Assembly: GCF_029478095.1 (NCBI RefSeq)
Contig: NZ_JAKOAV010000004.1
Span: 1 to 64,000, forward strand
Reading direction: 5' to 3'
Origin: Pelotomaculum isophthalicicum JI
Lineage (GTDB): Bacteria > Bacillota > Desulfotomaculia > Desulfotomaculales > Pelotomaculaceae
Length of the DNA stretch: 64,000 bases
The notes under the pieces were generated by a model that searched no databases, was not told the DNA's origin, and worked only from the letters and a program-made list of their open reading frames with translations. How positions within the stretch are numbered: the first letter of the stretch is position 1; the number at the start of each line of letters is the position of its first letter. This document shows positions 16,941 through 26,251 of the stretch, piece by piece. Both the position numbers and the translations under genes were made by a program.

Positions 16941-18230
16941 TCATTTAAGGATACTTTTTATAATTGTTTCAAACCCTGGGAATGACACATCAATACATTC
17001 CGCTCCGCGCACCACGGTTTCCCCTTCCGCCGCCAGTCCGGTTACAGCCGCAGCCATAGCGATGCGGTGATCGCCATGACTCTCACATACTGCGCCTTTA
17101 AGCTGACGTCCGCCTCGAACTAAGAGGCCGTCCGGCAGTTGTTCCACATCGGCCCCAAACATGCCCAGCATTGCCGCGACGGTGGCAATCCGGTCGCTTT
17201 CCTTAACTTTTAACTCAGCAGCGTCCTTAATTATGGTAACTCCCCCGGCCAGCGCCGCGGCTACCGCCAAAACAGGCACTTCATCAATCAGGCGGGGAAT
17301 GGTTTCACCTCCGACAGTCACACCGGATAACTTTCCTGTATAGCGTGCCCTGATGTCCGCAACCGGCTCTCCGCCTTCATCCCGCCGGTCAAGCAACTCA
17401 ATGTCGGCGCCCATCTCCCACAGTACATCCAGTATTCCGCTCCTGGTAGGGTTTACCCCAACCCCCGGCAGGATGATGTCCGATCCGGGAACCACAGAAG
17501 CTGCAACAATGAGAAAGGCTGCTGAAGAAATATCTCCTGGAACAACTACCTTTTGTCCTTTGAGACAAGGGCGGCCGCTTAACCAAACATGATTGCCGTT
17601 AACCTCAACATCGGCGCCAAAGTATTCCAGCATTCTCTCCGTATGATCCCTGGAGCGGTACGGCTCAGTCACTGTCGTCGCTCCCTTCGCATACAGGCCG
17701 GCCAGAAGCACTGCTGACTTGACCTGGGCACTGGCCACGGCGCTATTCAAAAAAAAGGGGGTTAGATTACCGCCTCTTACTGCCAGGGGAGCCAGGTTCG
17801 AGCCCTGTCTTCCCTCAATTTGCGCGCCCATCTGACCCAGCGGTTCGGTGACCCGGGCCATCGGACGGCGCCGCAGGGAAGCGTCACCGGTAATTACGCT
17901 GAAAAACGGCTGACCCGCCAGAATCCCCAGGAGTAACCGCATAGTTGTGCCTGAATTGCCGGCGTCCAGGATATCTTCCGGTTCAGCAAGACCATCCAGA
18001 CCCCGGCCGTGTACCTTTACCACAGCGTTATCCGGACCTTCTATTTCAATGCCCAGCTTTCTCATGCAGTCAATCGTTGACAAACAATCTTCTCCCGGAA
18101 GAAAATTCTCGATCAACGTGTCACCTTCAGCTATTGCTCCGAGCATTACCGCCCTGTGTGAGATCGACTTGTCTCCCGGCACCGAATATTTTCCCTTTAA
18201 AGCACCTGCCGGTTCGATACGCAGGTCCAT
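16941..18230 (-). CDS. aroA: 3-phosphoshikimate 1-carboxyvinyltransferase (EPSP synthase)
   Basis: AroA joins shikimate-3-phosphate with phosphoenolpyruvate in the shikimate pathway. Seen are PGDKSISHRAVMLGA near residue 18, DAGNSGTTMRLLLG near 87 (the GNSGT motif), RRRPMARV near 123 and the C-terminal GDHRIAMA near 381. The length of 429 aa is normal. It is the last gene of the aroF-tyrA-aroA group. Confidence 0.97.
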   Translation of the reverse strand: MDLRIEPAGALKGKYSVPGDKSISHRAVMLGAIAEGDTLIENFLPGEDCLSTIDCMRKLGIEIEGPDNAVVKVHGRGLDGLAEPEDILDAGNSGTTMRLLLGILAGQPFFSVITGDASLRRRPMARVTEPLGQMGAQIEGRQGSNLAPLAVRGGNLTPFFLNSAVASAQVKSAVLLAGLYAKGATTVTEPYRSRDHTERMLEYFGADVEVNGNHVWLSGRPCLKGQKVVVPGDISSAAFLIVAASVVPGSDIILPGVGVNPTRSGILDVLWEMGADIELLDRRDEGGEPVADIRARYTGKLSGVTVGGETIPRLIDEVPVLAVAAALAGGVTIIKDAAELKVKESDRIATVAAMLGMFGADVEQLPDGLLVRGGRQLKGAVCESHGDHRIAMAAAVTGLAAEGETVVRGAECIDVSFPGFETIIKSILK

Positions 18231-18285
18231 TTAAATTCACCTTCCCCAAAAAAATATTATTAATTCAAACTATCAAGGCCAGCAT

Positions 18286-19389
18286 CTATTTCTTTCTGAC
18301 AGTATATCCTTTTTCCTTAAGCACATTGAAGGCATTATCCTGCTCTTCCTGAGTAGCGAAACCCACTCTGATTGTTCCGCCTTCACCCTCACGCACCCGC
18401 AAAATTTCAATATCACTAATATTTATATCCGCATTGGCCAGGGGCGCGGCAAATGCAACGATAGCGCCAGGCTGATCGGGTACAGTGACTACAATTTCAT
18501 AAAGGTTCGATAGATACCTGCTTGTCTTTGCCGGCAGGCCGGATCGGACATCTCTGGCGCTAATAAGCTTTTTCAGTATTTCCGCCCCTTCACCAGTTTC
18601 GATGATCTTTTCGTATTTGTTAAGTTCTACCTGGAAACTCCGGATCATGTTAATAACTTGCTCACGGTTGGCCAGCAAAATGTCCCGCCACATCGTCGTA
18701 TTACTTGAAGCAATCCTGGTGGTGTCCCTGAATCCGCCTGCGGCAAGGGGCAAAATACTCTCGCCGCCGGGCATCCGGGCAACGGTATTAACCAGCGACG
18801 AAGCAATTATATAGGGCAAGTGACTGACCGCCGCTACTGCCTGGTCATGTTGTTCCGGGTCCATCTCGATTAATTTAGCTCCTACCCCGGCAACCAGCTT
18901 ACCAACTTTGGTTACAGCGGCCGGAGGTGTTTCAGAAGTTGGAGTAAGAATGTATACCGCGTTTTCAAACAGATACGGGTCGGCTTCCCGCACTCCCGCC
19001 CGTTCGGTGCCTGCCATCGGATGACCGCCGACAAAGCATGCGCCGGACGGTAAAAGCTGCGCGGCGTCCCGCACAATGGCAGCCTTGGTGCTCCCGACAT
19101 CAGTTACTACCGCAGCCGGGGAAAGGTATGGAATAATTTCTTTCAACACCTTTATCGTCACACTCACTGGAGTGGCGATAATGATCAGGTCAGCTCCATG
19201 CACACTATTTGTAATTGAATCGGTATAACGGTGAATGGCGCCGAGTTCACGGGCCAGGTACAGATTTTCGGCGGACGATCCTGAGCCAACCACTTCTCCA
19301 GCCAGTCCCCGCGCGCACAGCGCCATACCCAGGGAGCCGCCGATCAGGCCGACACCAATGATCGCAACCCGGTTAAAGTCGGGGTTCAA
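18286..19389 (-). CDS. tyrA: Prephenate dehydrogenase with C-terminal ACT domain
   Basis: TyrA oxidatively decarboxylates prephenate to 4-hydroxyphenylpyruvate for tyrosine. The N-terminal dinucleotide motif is GVGLIGGSLGMAL, followed by DVGSTKAAI near residue 97 and GGHPMAGTERAG near 120. From about residue 295 an ACT domain (EIVVTVPDQPGAI) follows, which in this family usually gives tyrosine feedback control. The TTG start overlaps the aroF stop by 4 nt, so the two are translationally coupled. Confidence 0.95.
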   Translation of the reverse strand: MNPDFNRVAIIGVGLIGGSLGMALCARGLAGEVVGSGSSAENLYLARELGAIHRYTDSITNSVHGADLIIIATPVSVTIKVLKEIIPYLSPAAVVTDVGSTKAAIVRDAAQLLPSGACFVGGHPMAGTERAGVREADPYLFENAVYILTPTSETPPAAVTKVGKLVAGVGAKLIEMDPEQHDQAVAAVSHLPYIIASSLVNTVARMPGGESILPLAAGGFRDTTRIASSNTTMWRDILLANREQVINMIRSFQVELNKYEKIIETGEGAEILKKLISARDVRSGLPAKTSRYLSNLYEIVVTVPDQPGAIVAFAAPLANADINISDIEILRVREGEGGTIRVGFATQEEQDNAFNVLKEKGYTVRKK

Positions 19390-20402
19390 GGCATCTTCCT
19401 CCCAACTGCCGCTACAACTTGGTTTAACTCTGACATCATTTTGTTAAAATTCACCGGGGTAAGTGACTGGGGTCCGTCGCATAAAGCCTCGGGCGGGTTC
19501 GGATGTACCTCTACCAGCAACCCGTCGGCACCGGCGGCAATAGCCGCTTTGGCCATTGACGGGACGAAGCGCCATTTGCCGATGGCATGGCTGGGATCTA
19601 CAATTACCGGCAAGTGAGAAAGATGTTTTACAACTGGGATGGCGGTCAGGTCCAGCGTATTCCTGGTATAATTCTCAAAGCTCTTGATGCCTCGCTCACA
19701 CAGGATAATATTGTAATTGCCGCCGGACATTATATATTCAGCGGCCATCAGCCACTCCTCGATGGTAGCTGACGGGCCCCTTTTCAGCAACACAGGTTTA
19801 TCTACTTTAGCCACTTCCCGCAACAGTGAAAAATTCTGCATATTGCGGGCGCCTATTTGCAAGATATCAGCGTAATCAGCGATCATCGGCACGGTGCGCA
19901 CATCCATCACTTCCGTCACAATCAGGAGACCGGTGAGTTCCCGGGCCTCGGCCAGGAATTTCAGCCCTTCCTCCTCCAGCCCTTGAAAGGAATAAGGAGA
20001 TGAACGGGGCTTATAAGCGCCCCCTCTGAGTATGGTGGCGCCAGCCTTTTTCACAATTTCCGCCGTTTCCAGGACTTGTTCACGGCTTTCCACGGCGCAA
20101 GGACCGGCTGCCACATGAACAGTATCACCGCCGATTTCCAGACCGCCTACCCTGATGACAGTTCCTTCTTCGTGAAAAGTCCTGCTGGCCAGTTTATACG
20201 GTTGTAAAATGGGTACAACCTTTTCCACACCGGACATAGCCTCCAAGCCAACGTCTCCAAGATGGGTCTTATCCCCGATTGCGCCAATAATAGTTCGTTC
20301 CACACCCTGGGAAAGATGAATCTGAAACCCCGCCTTTTCCAGCCTGGTTATTACCGCTTCTATTTTATCATCACCGGCGCGATGATCCATAACGATAATC
20401 AA
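19386..20402 (-). CDS. aroF: 3-deoxy-7-phosphoheptulonate synthase (DAHP synthase, type I-beta)
   Basis: The enzyme condenses phosphoenolpyruvate and erythrose-4-phosphate, the first shikimate step. A ferredoxin-like N-terminal domain (about residues 1-70) is followed by a TIM barrel with AAGPCAVES near residue 97, GGAYKPRSSPYSFQG near 125, KRGPSATIEEW near 200 and VDPSHAIGKW near 256. The TTG start at 20402 is chosen because GGAGG lies 9 nt upstream and because the protein then begins (M)IIVM, as relatives do. The gene has its own promoter and a terminator-bearing leader. Confidence 0.95.
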   Translation of the reverse strand: MIIVMDHRAGDDKIEAVITRLEKAGFQIHLSQGVERTIIGAIGDKTHLGDVGLEAMSGVEKVVPILQPYKLASRTFHEEGTVIRVGGLEIGGDTVHVAAGPCAVESREQVLETAEIVKKAGATILRGGAYKPRSSPYSFQGLEEEGLKFLAEARELTGLLIVTEVMDVRTVPMIADYADILQIGARNMQNFSLLREVAKVDKPVLLKRGPSATIEEWLMAAEYIMSGGNYNIILCERGIKSFENYTRNTLDLTAIPVVKHLSHLPVIVDPSHAIGKWRFVPSMAKAAIAAGADGLLVEVHPNPPEALCDGPQSLTPVNFNKMMSELNQVVAAVGRKMP

Positions 20403-20436
20403 AATAAACAACCTCCTCAAACTTTTAAAAATATAA

Positions 20437-20459
20437 AAGCATTCCACGGAGGAATGCTT
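20437..20459 (-). terminator. Attenuator-type terminator in the aroF leader
   Basis: AAGCATTCC and GGAATGCTT form a perfect 9-bp stem with a 5-nt loop, followed on the minus strand by TTATATTTTT. It sits between the aroF promoter and the aroF ribosome site, so it must be read through for expression. An upstream segment, GGAGGAACGCT (minus strand, about 20532-20542), can pair with its 5' arm. Confidence 0.75.
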
Positions 20460-20481
20460 AACCAGACCATAAGAACATCAC
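20458..20481 (-). CDS. Putative leader peptide of the aroF attenuator
   Basis: A mini-ORF GTG-ATG-TTC-TTA-TGG-TCT-GGT-TAA encodes MMFLWSG. GGGGAGG lies 6 nt upstream of the GTG. The stop codon overlaps the first bases of the terminator stem. It contains one Phe and one Trp codon, the end products of the pathway. Whether it is translated is an inference. Confidence 0.45.
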   Translation of the reverse strand: MMFLWSG

Positions 20482-20596
20482 TTATCGCCTCCCCGCCGTA
20501 CTACCGTGCTTCTTTGTTTTTTGAGCGCCTGCGAGCGTTCCTCCAGGCGAAATATACCTGCCGTGACAACCATTCTACAAAATAAATATTTTTATA

Positions 20597-20626
20597 ATAC
20601 TAGCACACAGAACCCAATTATTGCAA
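20597..20626 (-). promoter_or_regulatory. Sigma-A-type promoter of aroF-tyrA-aroA
   Basis: On the minus strand TTGCAA (20621-20626) and TAGTAT (20597-20602) are 18 nt apart, between the trpA stop and the aroF leader. A start near 20590 would give a leader of about 190 nt. Confidence 0.55.
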
Positions 20627-20645
20627 CTGGATTTTCTGAATCTAT

Positions 20646-21461
20646 TTATGAAGCGCTGTCAAGCAACGCGGTTTTAAATTCCCTTGTCAGGTTCTCCACC
20701 GCCGTTCCGGCGGCTTGAGAACTGCCGCTATCGGCTATTAATTTAACAATGGCGCTTCCCACCACGACAGCGTCGCAATACCTGGACATCCGCGCCCCTT
20801 GTTCCGGGTCCGCGATACCGAATCCTATGGCCAGGGGCAATGAGGTATGGCTGCGCACCCTGCCGGTAAAGCTTTCTATGTCAGTCCCGATTTCCTTCCT
20901 GGCGCCGGTTACTCCGGTTACCGAGACACAATAAACAAATCCCATCGCCTTTGAAGCTATCCGGCTTAATCTGCGATCAGTAGTGACAGGCGAAACAAGA
21001 GGAATAAGGTCTAATCCTTCCTTTATCGCCAGTTCCATCAACGGACCCGACTCTTCCAGCGGCAAATCAGGCACTATTAAGCCGCTTACACCCGCGGAAG
21101 CGGCTTCAGCTATGAACCTATCCAACCCAAATCTGTAAAAGGGGTTGCAGTAGCCCATTAATACTAGAGGAGCCCGGCAATTACTCTTAATCTTTTTTAC
21201 CGTATCCAGGATTTTAGCTAACGTTGTCCCGGCGGCCAGAGCCCGGCTGGATGCCTGCTGGATCACCGGACCATCAGCCAAAGGATCGGAAAACGGCACT
21301 CCCAGTTCAATAATATCCGCTCCCGCCGCATCCATGCGCAGCGCCAAATCTACCGTACTGGACAGGTCAGGGTCACCGGCTGTGATAAAAGTAATCAAGC
21401 CTTTTTTTCCTTCTAACCGCAGCTTGTCAAGACATACTTCAATGATGCTGTTGCTGTTCAT
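20646..21461 (-). CDS. trpA: Tryptophan synthase alpha chain
   Basis: TrpA cleaves indole-3-glycerol phosphate to indole. Motifs are [10 protein letters not shown] near residue 24, [18 protein letters not shown] near 50 with the catalytic Glu and Asp, [10 protein letters not shown] near 131 and VVVGSAIVK near 233. The length of 271 aa is normal. It overlaps trpB by 4 nt, which couples translation of the two subunits of the alpha2-beta2 enzyme. Confidence 0.97.
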   Translation of the reverse strand: MNSNSIIEVCLDKLRLEGKKGLITFITAGDPDLSSTVDLALRMDAAGADIIELGVPFSDPLADGPVIQQASSRALAAGTTLAKILDTVKKIKSNCRAPLVLMGYCNPFYRFGLDRFIAEAASAGVSGLIVPDLPLEESGPLMELAIKEGLDLIPLVSPVTTDRRLSRIASKAMGFVYCVSVTGVTGARKEIGTDIESFTGRVRSHTSLPLAIGFGIADPEQGARMSRYCDAVVVGSAIVKLIADSGSSQAAGTAVENLTREFKTALLDSAS

Positions 21462-22684
21462 ATGTTCACCCCCGGTTCCCCCGCTACGGCGGGTATATCC
21501 TTGTCTCCACGCCCGGAGAGGTTTATCACTATAATCTTTTCAGGTGGAAGTGACGGAGCCAGTTTGACGGCCTCGGCTATCGCGTGCGAGCTTTCAAGCG
21601 CCGGGATGATCCCGTCAGTGCGGCAAAGCAATTGAAAAGCCGCCAGCGCTTCCGTGTCGGTGGCCGTCGTGTAATTCACCCGCCCGGTATCTTTCAGATA
21701 AGCGTGCTCCGGCCCGACACCCGGGTAATCAAGCCCGGCGGCGATAGAATGAGGTATTGTTATTTGACCGTCATCATTTTGTAAAATGTAACTGTATGAG
21801 CCGTGCAGCACTCCGGGGCATCCCCGGTTGAGCGTGGCGGAGTGCTCTGCAGTGGCCAGCCCGTGCCCCGCGGCTTCAATCCCGATCAGTTTAACTTCTT
21901 GATCAGCAAGGAAAGAGTAAAAAATACCCATAGCGTTGCTGCCACCGCCGACACAGGCCAGGACATAATCAGGCAGCCGGCCGGCAGTTTCCAGCACCTG
22001 CCGCCTGGTCTCCTCCCCTATTACTGACTGGAAATCCCTGACCATTTGCGGATATGGATGCGGGCCGGCGACCGAGCCAATCAGGTAGTAAGTATCCCTA
22101 ACATTGGTAACCCAGTCCCTGATGGTTTCATTCATCGCATCCTTCAGAGTCCTGCTGCCGCTTGTCACCGGAACAACCTCCGCGCCAAGCAGGCGCATCC
22201 GGAAAACATTGGGACTTTGCCGCCTGATATCTTCCTCTCCCATATAAATAGCACACTTTAAACCAAACAGGGCGGCAGCCGTAGCTGTAGCCACTCCGTG
22301 CTGGCCGGCGCCCGTTTCCGCGATTATCCTGTTCTTGCGCATCCGGCGGGCCAGGAGAATTTGACCGATCGCGTTATTGATCTTGTGCGCGCCGGTATGG
22401 TTCAGGTCTTCTCTCTTGAGGTATATTCTCGCGCCGCCACAGTGTCTGGTCAGTCCTTCCGCAAAATAGAGGGGGGAAGGCCGGCCCACATAATGTTTCA
22501 GGTATCCCTCCAGTTCCTTATGAAACTGAGGGTCCTCAATGGCATCCGCATAAGCTTTTTCCAGCTCTTCCAGAGCCGGCATCAATACCTCGGGAATAAA
22601 ACGGCCGCCGTAAGCGCCGAAGTATCCACGTGTATCCGGTAAAGTAATGCAATTGTCTGCTAAGTCAGACGAATTCTTCATCAT
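21458..22684 (-). CDS. trpB: Tryptophan synthase beta chain
   Basis: TrpB is the PLP enzyme that joins indole with serine. The PLP lysine lies in [15 protein letters not shown] near residue 95, and the phosphate-binding loop is [10 protein letters not shown] near 240. [10 protein letters not shown] near 119 holds the catalytic Glu. The protein is 408 aa, a standard TrpB1 type. The ATG has GGAGG 7 nt upstream, and only 16 nt separate it from the trpC stop, so no trpF lies between. Confidence 0.97.
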   Translation of the reverse strand: MMKNSSDLADNCITLPDTRGYFGAYGGRFIPEVLMPALEELEKAYADAIEDPQFHKELEGYLKHYVGRPSPLYFAEGLTRHCGGARIYLKREDLNHTGAHKINNAIGQILLARRMRKNRIIAETGAGQHGVATATAAALFGLKCAIYMGEEDIRRQSPNVFRMRLLGAEVVPVTSGSRTLKDAMNETIRDWVTNVRDTYYLIGSVAGPHPYPQMVRDFQSVIGEETRRQVLETAGRLPDYVLACVGGGSNAMGIFYSFLADQEVKLIGIEAAGHGLATAEHSATLNRGCPGVLHGSYSYILQNDDGQITIPHSIAAGLDYPGVGPEHAYLKDTGRVNYTTATDTEALAAFQLLCRTDGIIPALESSHAIAEAVKLAPSLPPEKIIVINLSGRGDKDIPAVAGEPGVNI

Positions 22685-22700
22685 TCTGACGCCTCCTTAA

Positions 22701-23498
22701 TTACAAACCCTCCCGGACTCGCCCGCCTTTCAGTTGATTTAAGCCGGCGCCGGGATCCGGGCTGCGCACCAGGGCCTCGCCTACCAGCGCGGCGTGCACC
22801 CCTTTTTCCCGCAGTTTTAGGATGTCCTGATAACTTTTAATGCCGCTTTCAGAAACAACTGTGATCTGGTTATTCGTTATCAGGCTTCTCAGTTTAAAAG
22901 TCACACTGAGGTCGGTTTCAAAGGTCTTAAGATTGCGGTTGTTGATGCCGATAATAGATGCGCCGGTCGACAAGACATTAATCAGTTCTAGTTCCGTATG
23001 CACCTCCACCAGGCAAGATAGTCCCAGTCCGGCGGCTATTTCCTGAAACTCTTCCAATTGATCCTGTTTGAGCGCCGCAGCAATCAAAAGTATGGCGTCA
23101 GCGCCAAGAACACGTGATTCATAAATCTGAAAGGGGTCAATGATAAAATCTTTTCGCAAAACCGGTATGCTCGTTACCTTTTTAACCAAAGTTAAATGAG
23201 ACGGGTGACCGAGGAAAAATTTTTCCTCGGTTAACACAGATATAGCGGACGCACCCTCGCGTTCATACGACCGCGCCAACTGTTCGGGTTCGTACTGATG
23301 CCGGATAATGCCCTTTGATGGTGAAGCTTTTTTGGCTTCGGCGATTATCGCCACCTGCCCGGGCAGTCGCAAGGCGGGGCCAAAAGGGCGCGGCGCAGGC
23401 AACGTCGGAATTACCGTTTGTAATGCTTCTATTGGTGTTTTTTCTTTAAGCGCAGCCAGTTCCAGTTCCTTGCTGGCAATAATTTTTGATAAGATCAC
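22701..23498 (-). CDS. trpC: Indole-3-glycerol-phosphate synthase
   Basis: TrpC closes the indole ring from CdRP. It is a TIM barrel of 265 aa with IAEAKKASPSKG near residue 52, SVLTEEKFFLG near 85, VLRKDFIIDPFQIYE near 113 and GINNRNLKTF near 184. The GTG start has GGTGG 7 nt upstream. It is a stand-alone TrpC, not fused to TrpF. The gap on its 5' side, where trpD would be expected, holds repeats. Confidence 0.97.
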   Translation of the reverse strand: MILSKIIASKELELAALKEKTPIEALQTVIPTLPAPRPFGPALRLPGQVAIIAEAKKASPSKGIIRHQYEPEQLARSYEREGASAISVLTEEKFFLGHPSHLTLVKKVTSIPVLRKDFIIDPFQIYESRVLGADAILLIAAALKQDQLEEFQEIAAGLGLSCLVEVHTELELINVLSTGASIIGINNRNLKTFETDLSVTFKLRSLITNNQITVVSESGIKSYQDILKLREKGVHAALVGEALVRSPDPGAGLNQLKGGRVREGL

Positions 23499-23534
23499 TG
23501 AAAGTCCACCTTTATAATTCAGGTATTCAGAATC

Positions 23535-23976
<442 letters not shown>

Positions 23977-23986
23977 TAATATCGCT

Positions 23987-24556
23987 TCAGTTGCGAGTTA
24001 AAAAGTTCTGCAAAATTTTATGGCCATGCTCAGTTAAAATTGATTCCGGGTGAAACTGGACACCTTCCACAGCGTACTTGCGGTGGCGAATACCCATAAC
24101 CTCGCCTTCCTCGGTCCACGCGGTAATTTCAAAGCATTCAGGCAAGCTTTCCCTTTCAACGATTAGAGAATGGTACCTGGTTGCGGTAAAAGGTGAAGGT
24201 ATTTCGTGAAAAAGCGAACCGCCGTCATGATGGTGAATAGGCGATGTCTTTCCATGCATCAGCCGGCTCGCCCGCACCACTTTACCGCCGAAAGCCTGCC
24301 CGATAGCCTGGTGCCCGAGACAAACTCCTAAAATTGGGATAACGCCGGCGAAGCGTTCAATGACTGCTAGTGATATACCGGCTTCGTCAGGGGAACAGGG
24401 ACCGGGAGAGATAATAATGTGTTCCGGGTCCATTTTCACAATTTCATCACAGGTGATCTGGTCGTTGCGGTAAACCCGGACGTCTTCACCAAGTTCACCC
24501 AAATACTGCACAAGATTATAAGTGAACGAATCATAATTATCAATCATTAAAACCAT
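23987..24556 (-). CDS. trpG: Anthranilate synthase glutamine amidotransferase subunit
   Basis: TrpG supplies ammonia from glutamine to TrpE. The nucleophile cysteine lies in [15 protein letters not shown] near residue 78, with the catalytic His and Glu in [14 protein letters not shown] near 168. [15 protein letters not shown] near 49 is also typical. It starts directly after the trpE stop. It could also serve folate synthesis (PabA) if pabB is elsewhere. Confidence 0.95.
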   Translation of the reverse strand: MVLMIDNYDSFTYNLVQYLGELGEDVRVYRNDQITCDEIVKMDPEHIIISPGPCSPDEAGISLAVIERFAGVIPILGVCLGHQAIGQAFGGKVVRASRLMHGKTSPIHHHDGGSLFHEIPSPFTATRYHSLIVERESLPECFEITAWTEEGEVMGIRHRKYAVEGVQFHPESILTEHGHKILQNFLTRN

Positions 24557-26014
24557 TTACCCAACCTCCCTGAGGGTATTTAACAGCGCGCCGGCCTTGT
24601 TTATTGTTTCCTCGTATTCTTTTTCCGGGTCTGAATCAGCTACTATCCCGGCGCCGGCCTGGACATAAGCGCAGCCGTCATGGATGACCATAGTCCTGAT
24701 AGCGATTGCCGCGTCCAGGTTCCCGGTGAATCCCAGATATCCTACCGCGCCGGCGTAAATTCCCCTACCGTCGGGCTCCAACTCATCAATTATCTCCATA
24801 GCCCGCACCTTGGGCGCCCCTGTTACCGTGCCCGCCGGAAAACAAGCCCGCAATGCGTCATAACAATTATTGCCGGATGACATCCGCCCTTTCACATTTG
24901 ATACTATGTGCATGACATGAGAGAATTTTTCGATTTCCATAAAACGCGGCAATTCTATGCTGCCCGGCTTGCATACCTTGCCCAAATCGTTGCGTCCGAG
25001 GTCTACCAGCATCAGGTGCTCGGCTTTCTCCTTCTCATCGCCCAGCAATTCCGCCGCAAGCGCCCCGTCAGTGTCCTTATCTTTGCCGCGGGGCCGGGTT
25101 CCGGCGATAGGGCATGTTTCGACAATACCGTCTTCCACTCTAACCAGCATTTCGGGTGAAGAACCAATCACCTGGTATGCGCCGAAGTCAAGATAATAAA
25201 GATATGGCGAGGGGTTAAGCGCCCTTAATTTCCGGTAAACATCAAACGGCTCCCCTTGAAAAGGGATCCGGAAACGCTGTGACAAAACCACCTGAATGAT
25301 ATCCCCCGCCTTGATGTATTCCTTCGCCCGCGCCACTCGTTCAATAAATTTTTCCCGGGTCATATTTTTTTCAAACGAAGATGTAGTAATGTTTTTGATT
25401 TGTTTGTTCTCAATCGAAACGTTGCTTTTAACCGCATTGATCACGCTCTGCAGTTGGTATTCAACATTATCATATGTTTTATCGGGTTTTTCTCCCGGTA
25501 TGCTGTTTACGATGATTTTCAAGGTATGCTTGACATGATCGAAAATTAACACTGTACTGGCAAAGATAAAGCTGCTCTCCGGAAGATCGGGGATGTTTTC
25601 CCGGGTGATATTTATCTTTTCAAAATGCCGGACTATTCCGTAGCCCAGGTACCCCACCGCGCCGCCGAAAAAACGCGGCAGACCTCCCCCTTTATAGACG
25701 CGATAGCTGGAAACAAGCTGTTCCAGGCTTGTCAGGGGCGATCCAGTTACCTTTTTAACGTCGCAACCACTGGTTATCCGTGACTCGTCTCCACTGGAGG
25801 TAAAGCTGATGAAAGGATCGATACCGATAAATGAGTATCGGGCCAGGTTTTCACCGCCTTCCACGCTTTCCAGCAAATAAGCCGGGCCTTTCGGTGATAT
25901 TTTCTTGAAAATGCTGATTGGTGTGTCCATATCAGCATTTATTTCATAACAAACCGGAATCAGGTCATAATTTTGGCTCAATAACAAGTATTCATGCCTG
26001 TTCGGGATGTTCAA
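24557..26014 (-). CDS. trpE: Anthranilate synthase component I
   Basis: TrpE makes anthranilate from chorismate with TrpG. The N-terminal part has LLESVEGGENLARYS near residue 47, the tryptophan-binding LLES motif that implies feedback inhibition. The chorismate domain shows IAGTRPRGKDKDTD near 305, GRNDLGKV near 341 and GTVTGAPKVRAMEII near 400. The TTG start at 26014 is chosen because GGGGG lies 8 nt upstream and because a longer reading would begin inside the leader terminator; it gives 485 aa. It is the first gene after the TRAP-type leader. Confidence 0.95.
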   Translation of the reverse strand: MNIPNRHEYLLLSQNYDLIPVCYEINADMDTPISIFKKISPKGPAYLLESVEGGENLARYSFIGIDPFISFTSSGDESRITSGCDVKKVTGSPLTSLEQLVSSYRVYKGGGLPRFFGGAVGYLGYGIVRHFEKINITRENIPDLPESSFIFASTVLIFDHVKHTLKIIVNSIPGEKPDKTYDNVEYQLQSVINAVKSNVSIENKQIKNITTSSFEKNMTREKFIERVARAKEYIKAGDIIQVVLSQRFRIPFQGEPFDVYRKLRALNPSPYLYYLDFGAYQVIGSSPEMLVRVEDGIVETCPIAGTRPRGKDKDTDGALAAELLGDEKEKAEHLMLVDLGRNDLGKVCKPGSIELPRFMEIEKFSHVMHIVSNVKGRMSSGNNCYDALRACFPAGTVTGAPKVRAMEIIDELEPDGRGIYAGAVGYLGFTGNLDAAIAIRTMVIHDGCAYVQAGAGIVADSDPEKEYEETINKAGALLNTLREVG

Positions 26015-26041
26015 ATTATCTACCCCCTTGGAAAAAGCAAA

Positions 26042-26067
26042 AACCGGCACTCAAATGAGCACCGGTT
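26042..26067 (-). terminator. Attenuator terminator upstream of trpE
   Basis: On the minus strand AACCGGUGCUC and GAGUGCCGGUU form an 11-bp stem (two G-U wobbles) with loop AUUU, then UUUGCUUUUU. It lies 27 nt before the trpE start codon. The 5' arm can alternatively pair with AUGAG...CGG at the end of the triplet tract. Confidence 0.85.
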
Positions 26068-26092
26068 AACTTTTCAAATTAAATACCCGCGA

Positions 26093-26141
26093 CTCATCTC
26101 AGCTCAACTTGTCTTATTCTCAACTCATCTAAACTTAACTA
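26093..26141 (-). promoter_or_regulatory. TRAP-type binding site: ten NAG triplets in the trpE leader
   Basis: Read on the minus strand the leader has UAG, AAG, UAG, GAG, GAG, AAG, AAG, GAG, GAG, GAG, each separated by 2 nt apart from one 3-nt spacer. This 5-nt period over 49 nt is the known pattern bound by the 11-subunit TRAP (MtrB) protein with tryptophan. The last triplet overlaps a possible antiterminator. MtrB itself is not in this window. Confidence 0.75.
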
Positions 26142-26147
26142 TAAGTA

Positions 26148-26176
26148 AAATTAGCACAGCGGAAACCTTGTGTCAA
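26148..26176 (-). promoter_or_regulatory. Sigma-A promoter of the trp operon
   Basis: TTGACA (26171-26176) and TAATTT (26148-26153) are separated by 17 nt on the minus strand. The expected start is near 26141, at the first triplet of the TRAP-type site. Confidence 0.8.
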
Positions 26177-26251
26177 GCATTTTTTTACAACCGTTATTTA
26201 GGGTTTGATTTTGGTGCATGAGCCAAGTAGTTCATAATATAAATGCCTAAC

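Noticed and set aside
20490-20510. T-box-like sequence ACGGTAGTACGGCG in the aroF leader
   Set aside because: It agrees with the T-box consensus in part only, lies over 30 nt from the terminator stem, and there is no room for a stem I between the promoter and this site.
26093-26141. HutP binding site in the trpE leader
   Set aside because: Known HutP sites have UAG triplets about 4 nt apart; this tract has a regular 2-nt spacer, as TRAP sites do. Kept only as a speculative finding because of the neighbouring gene.
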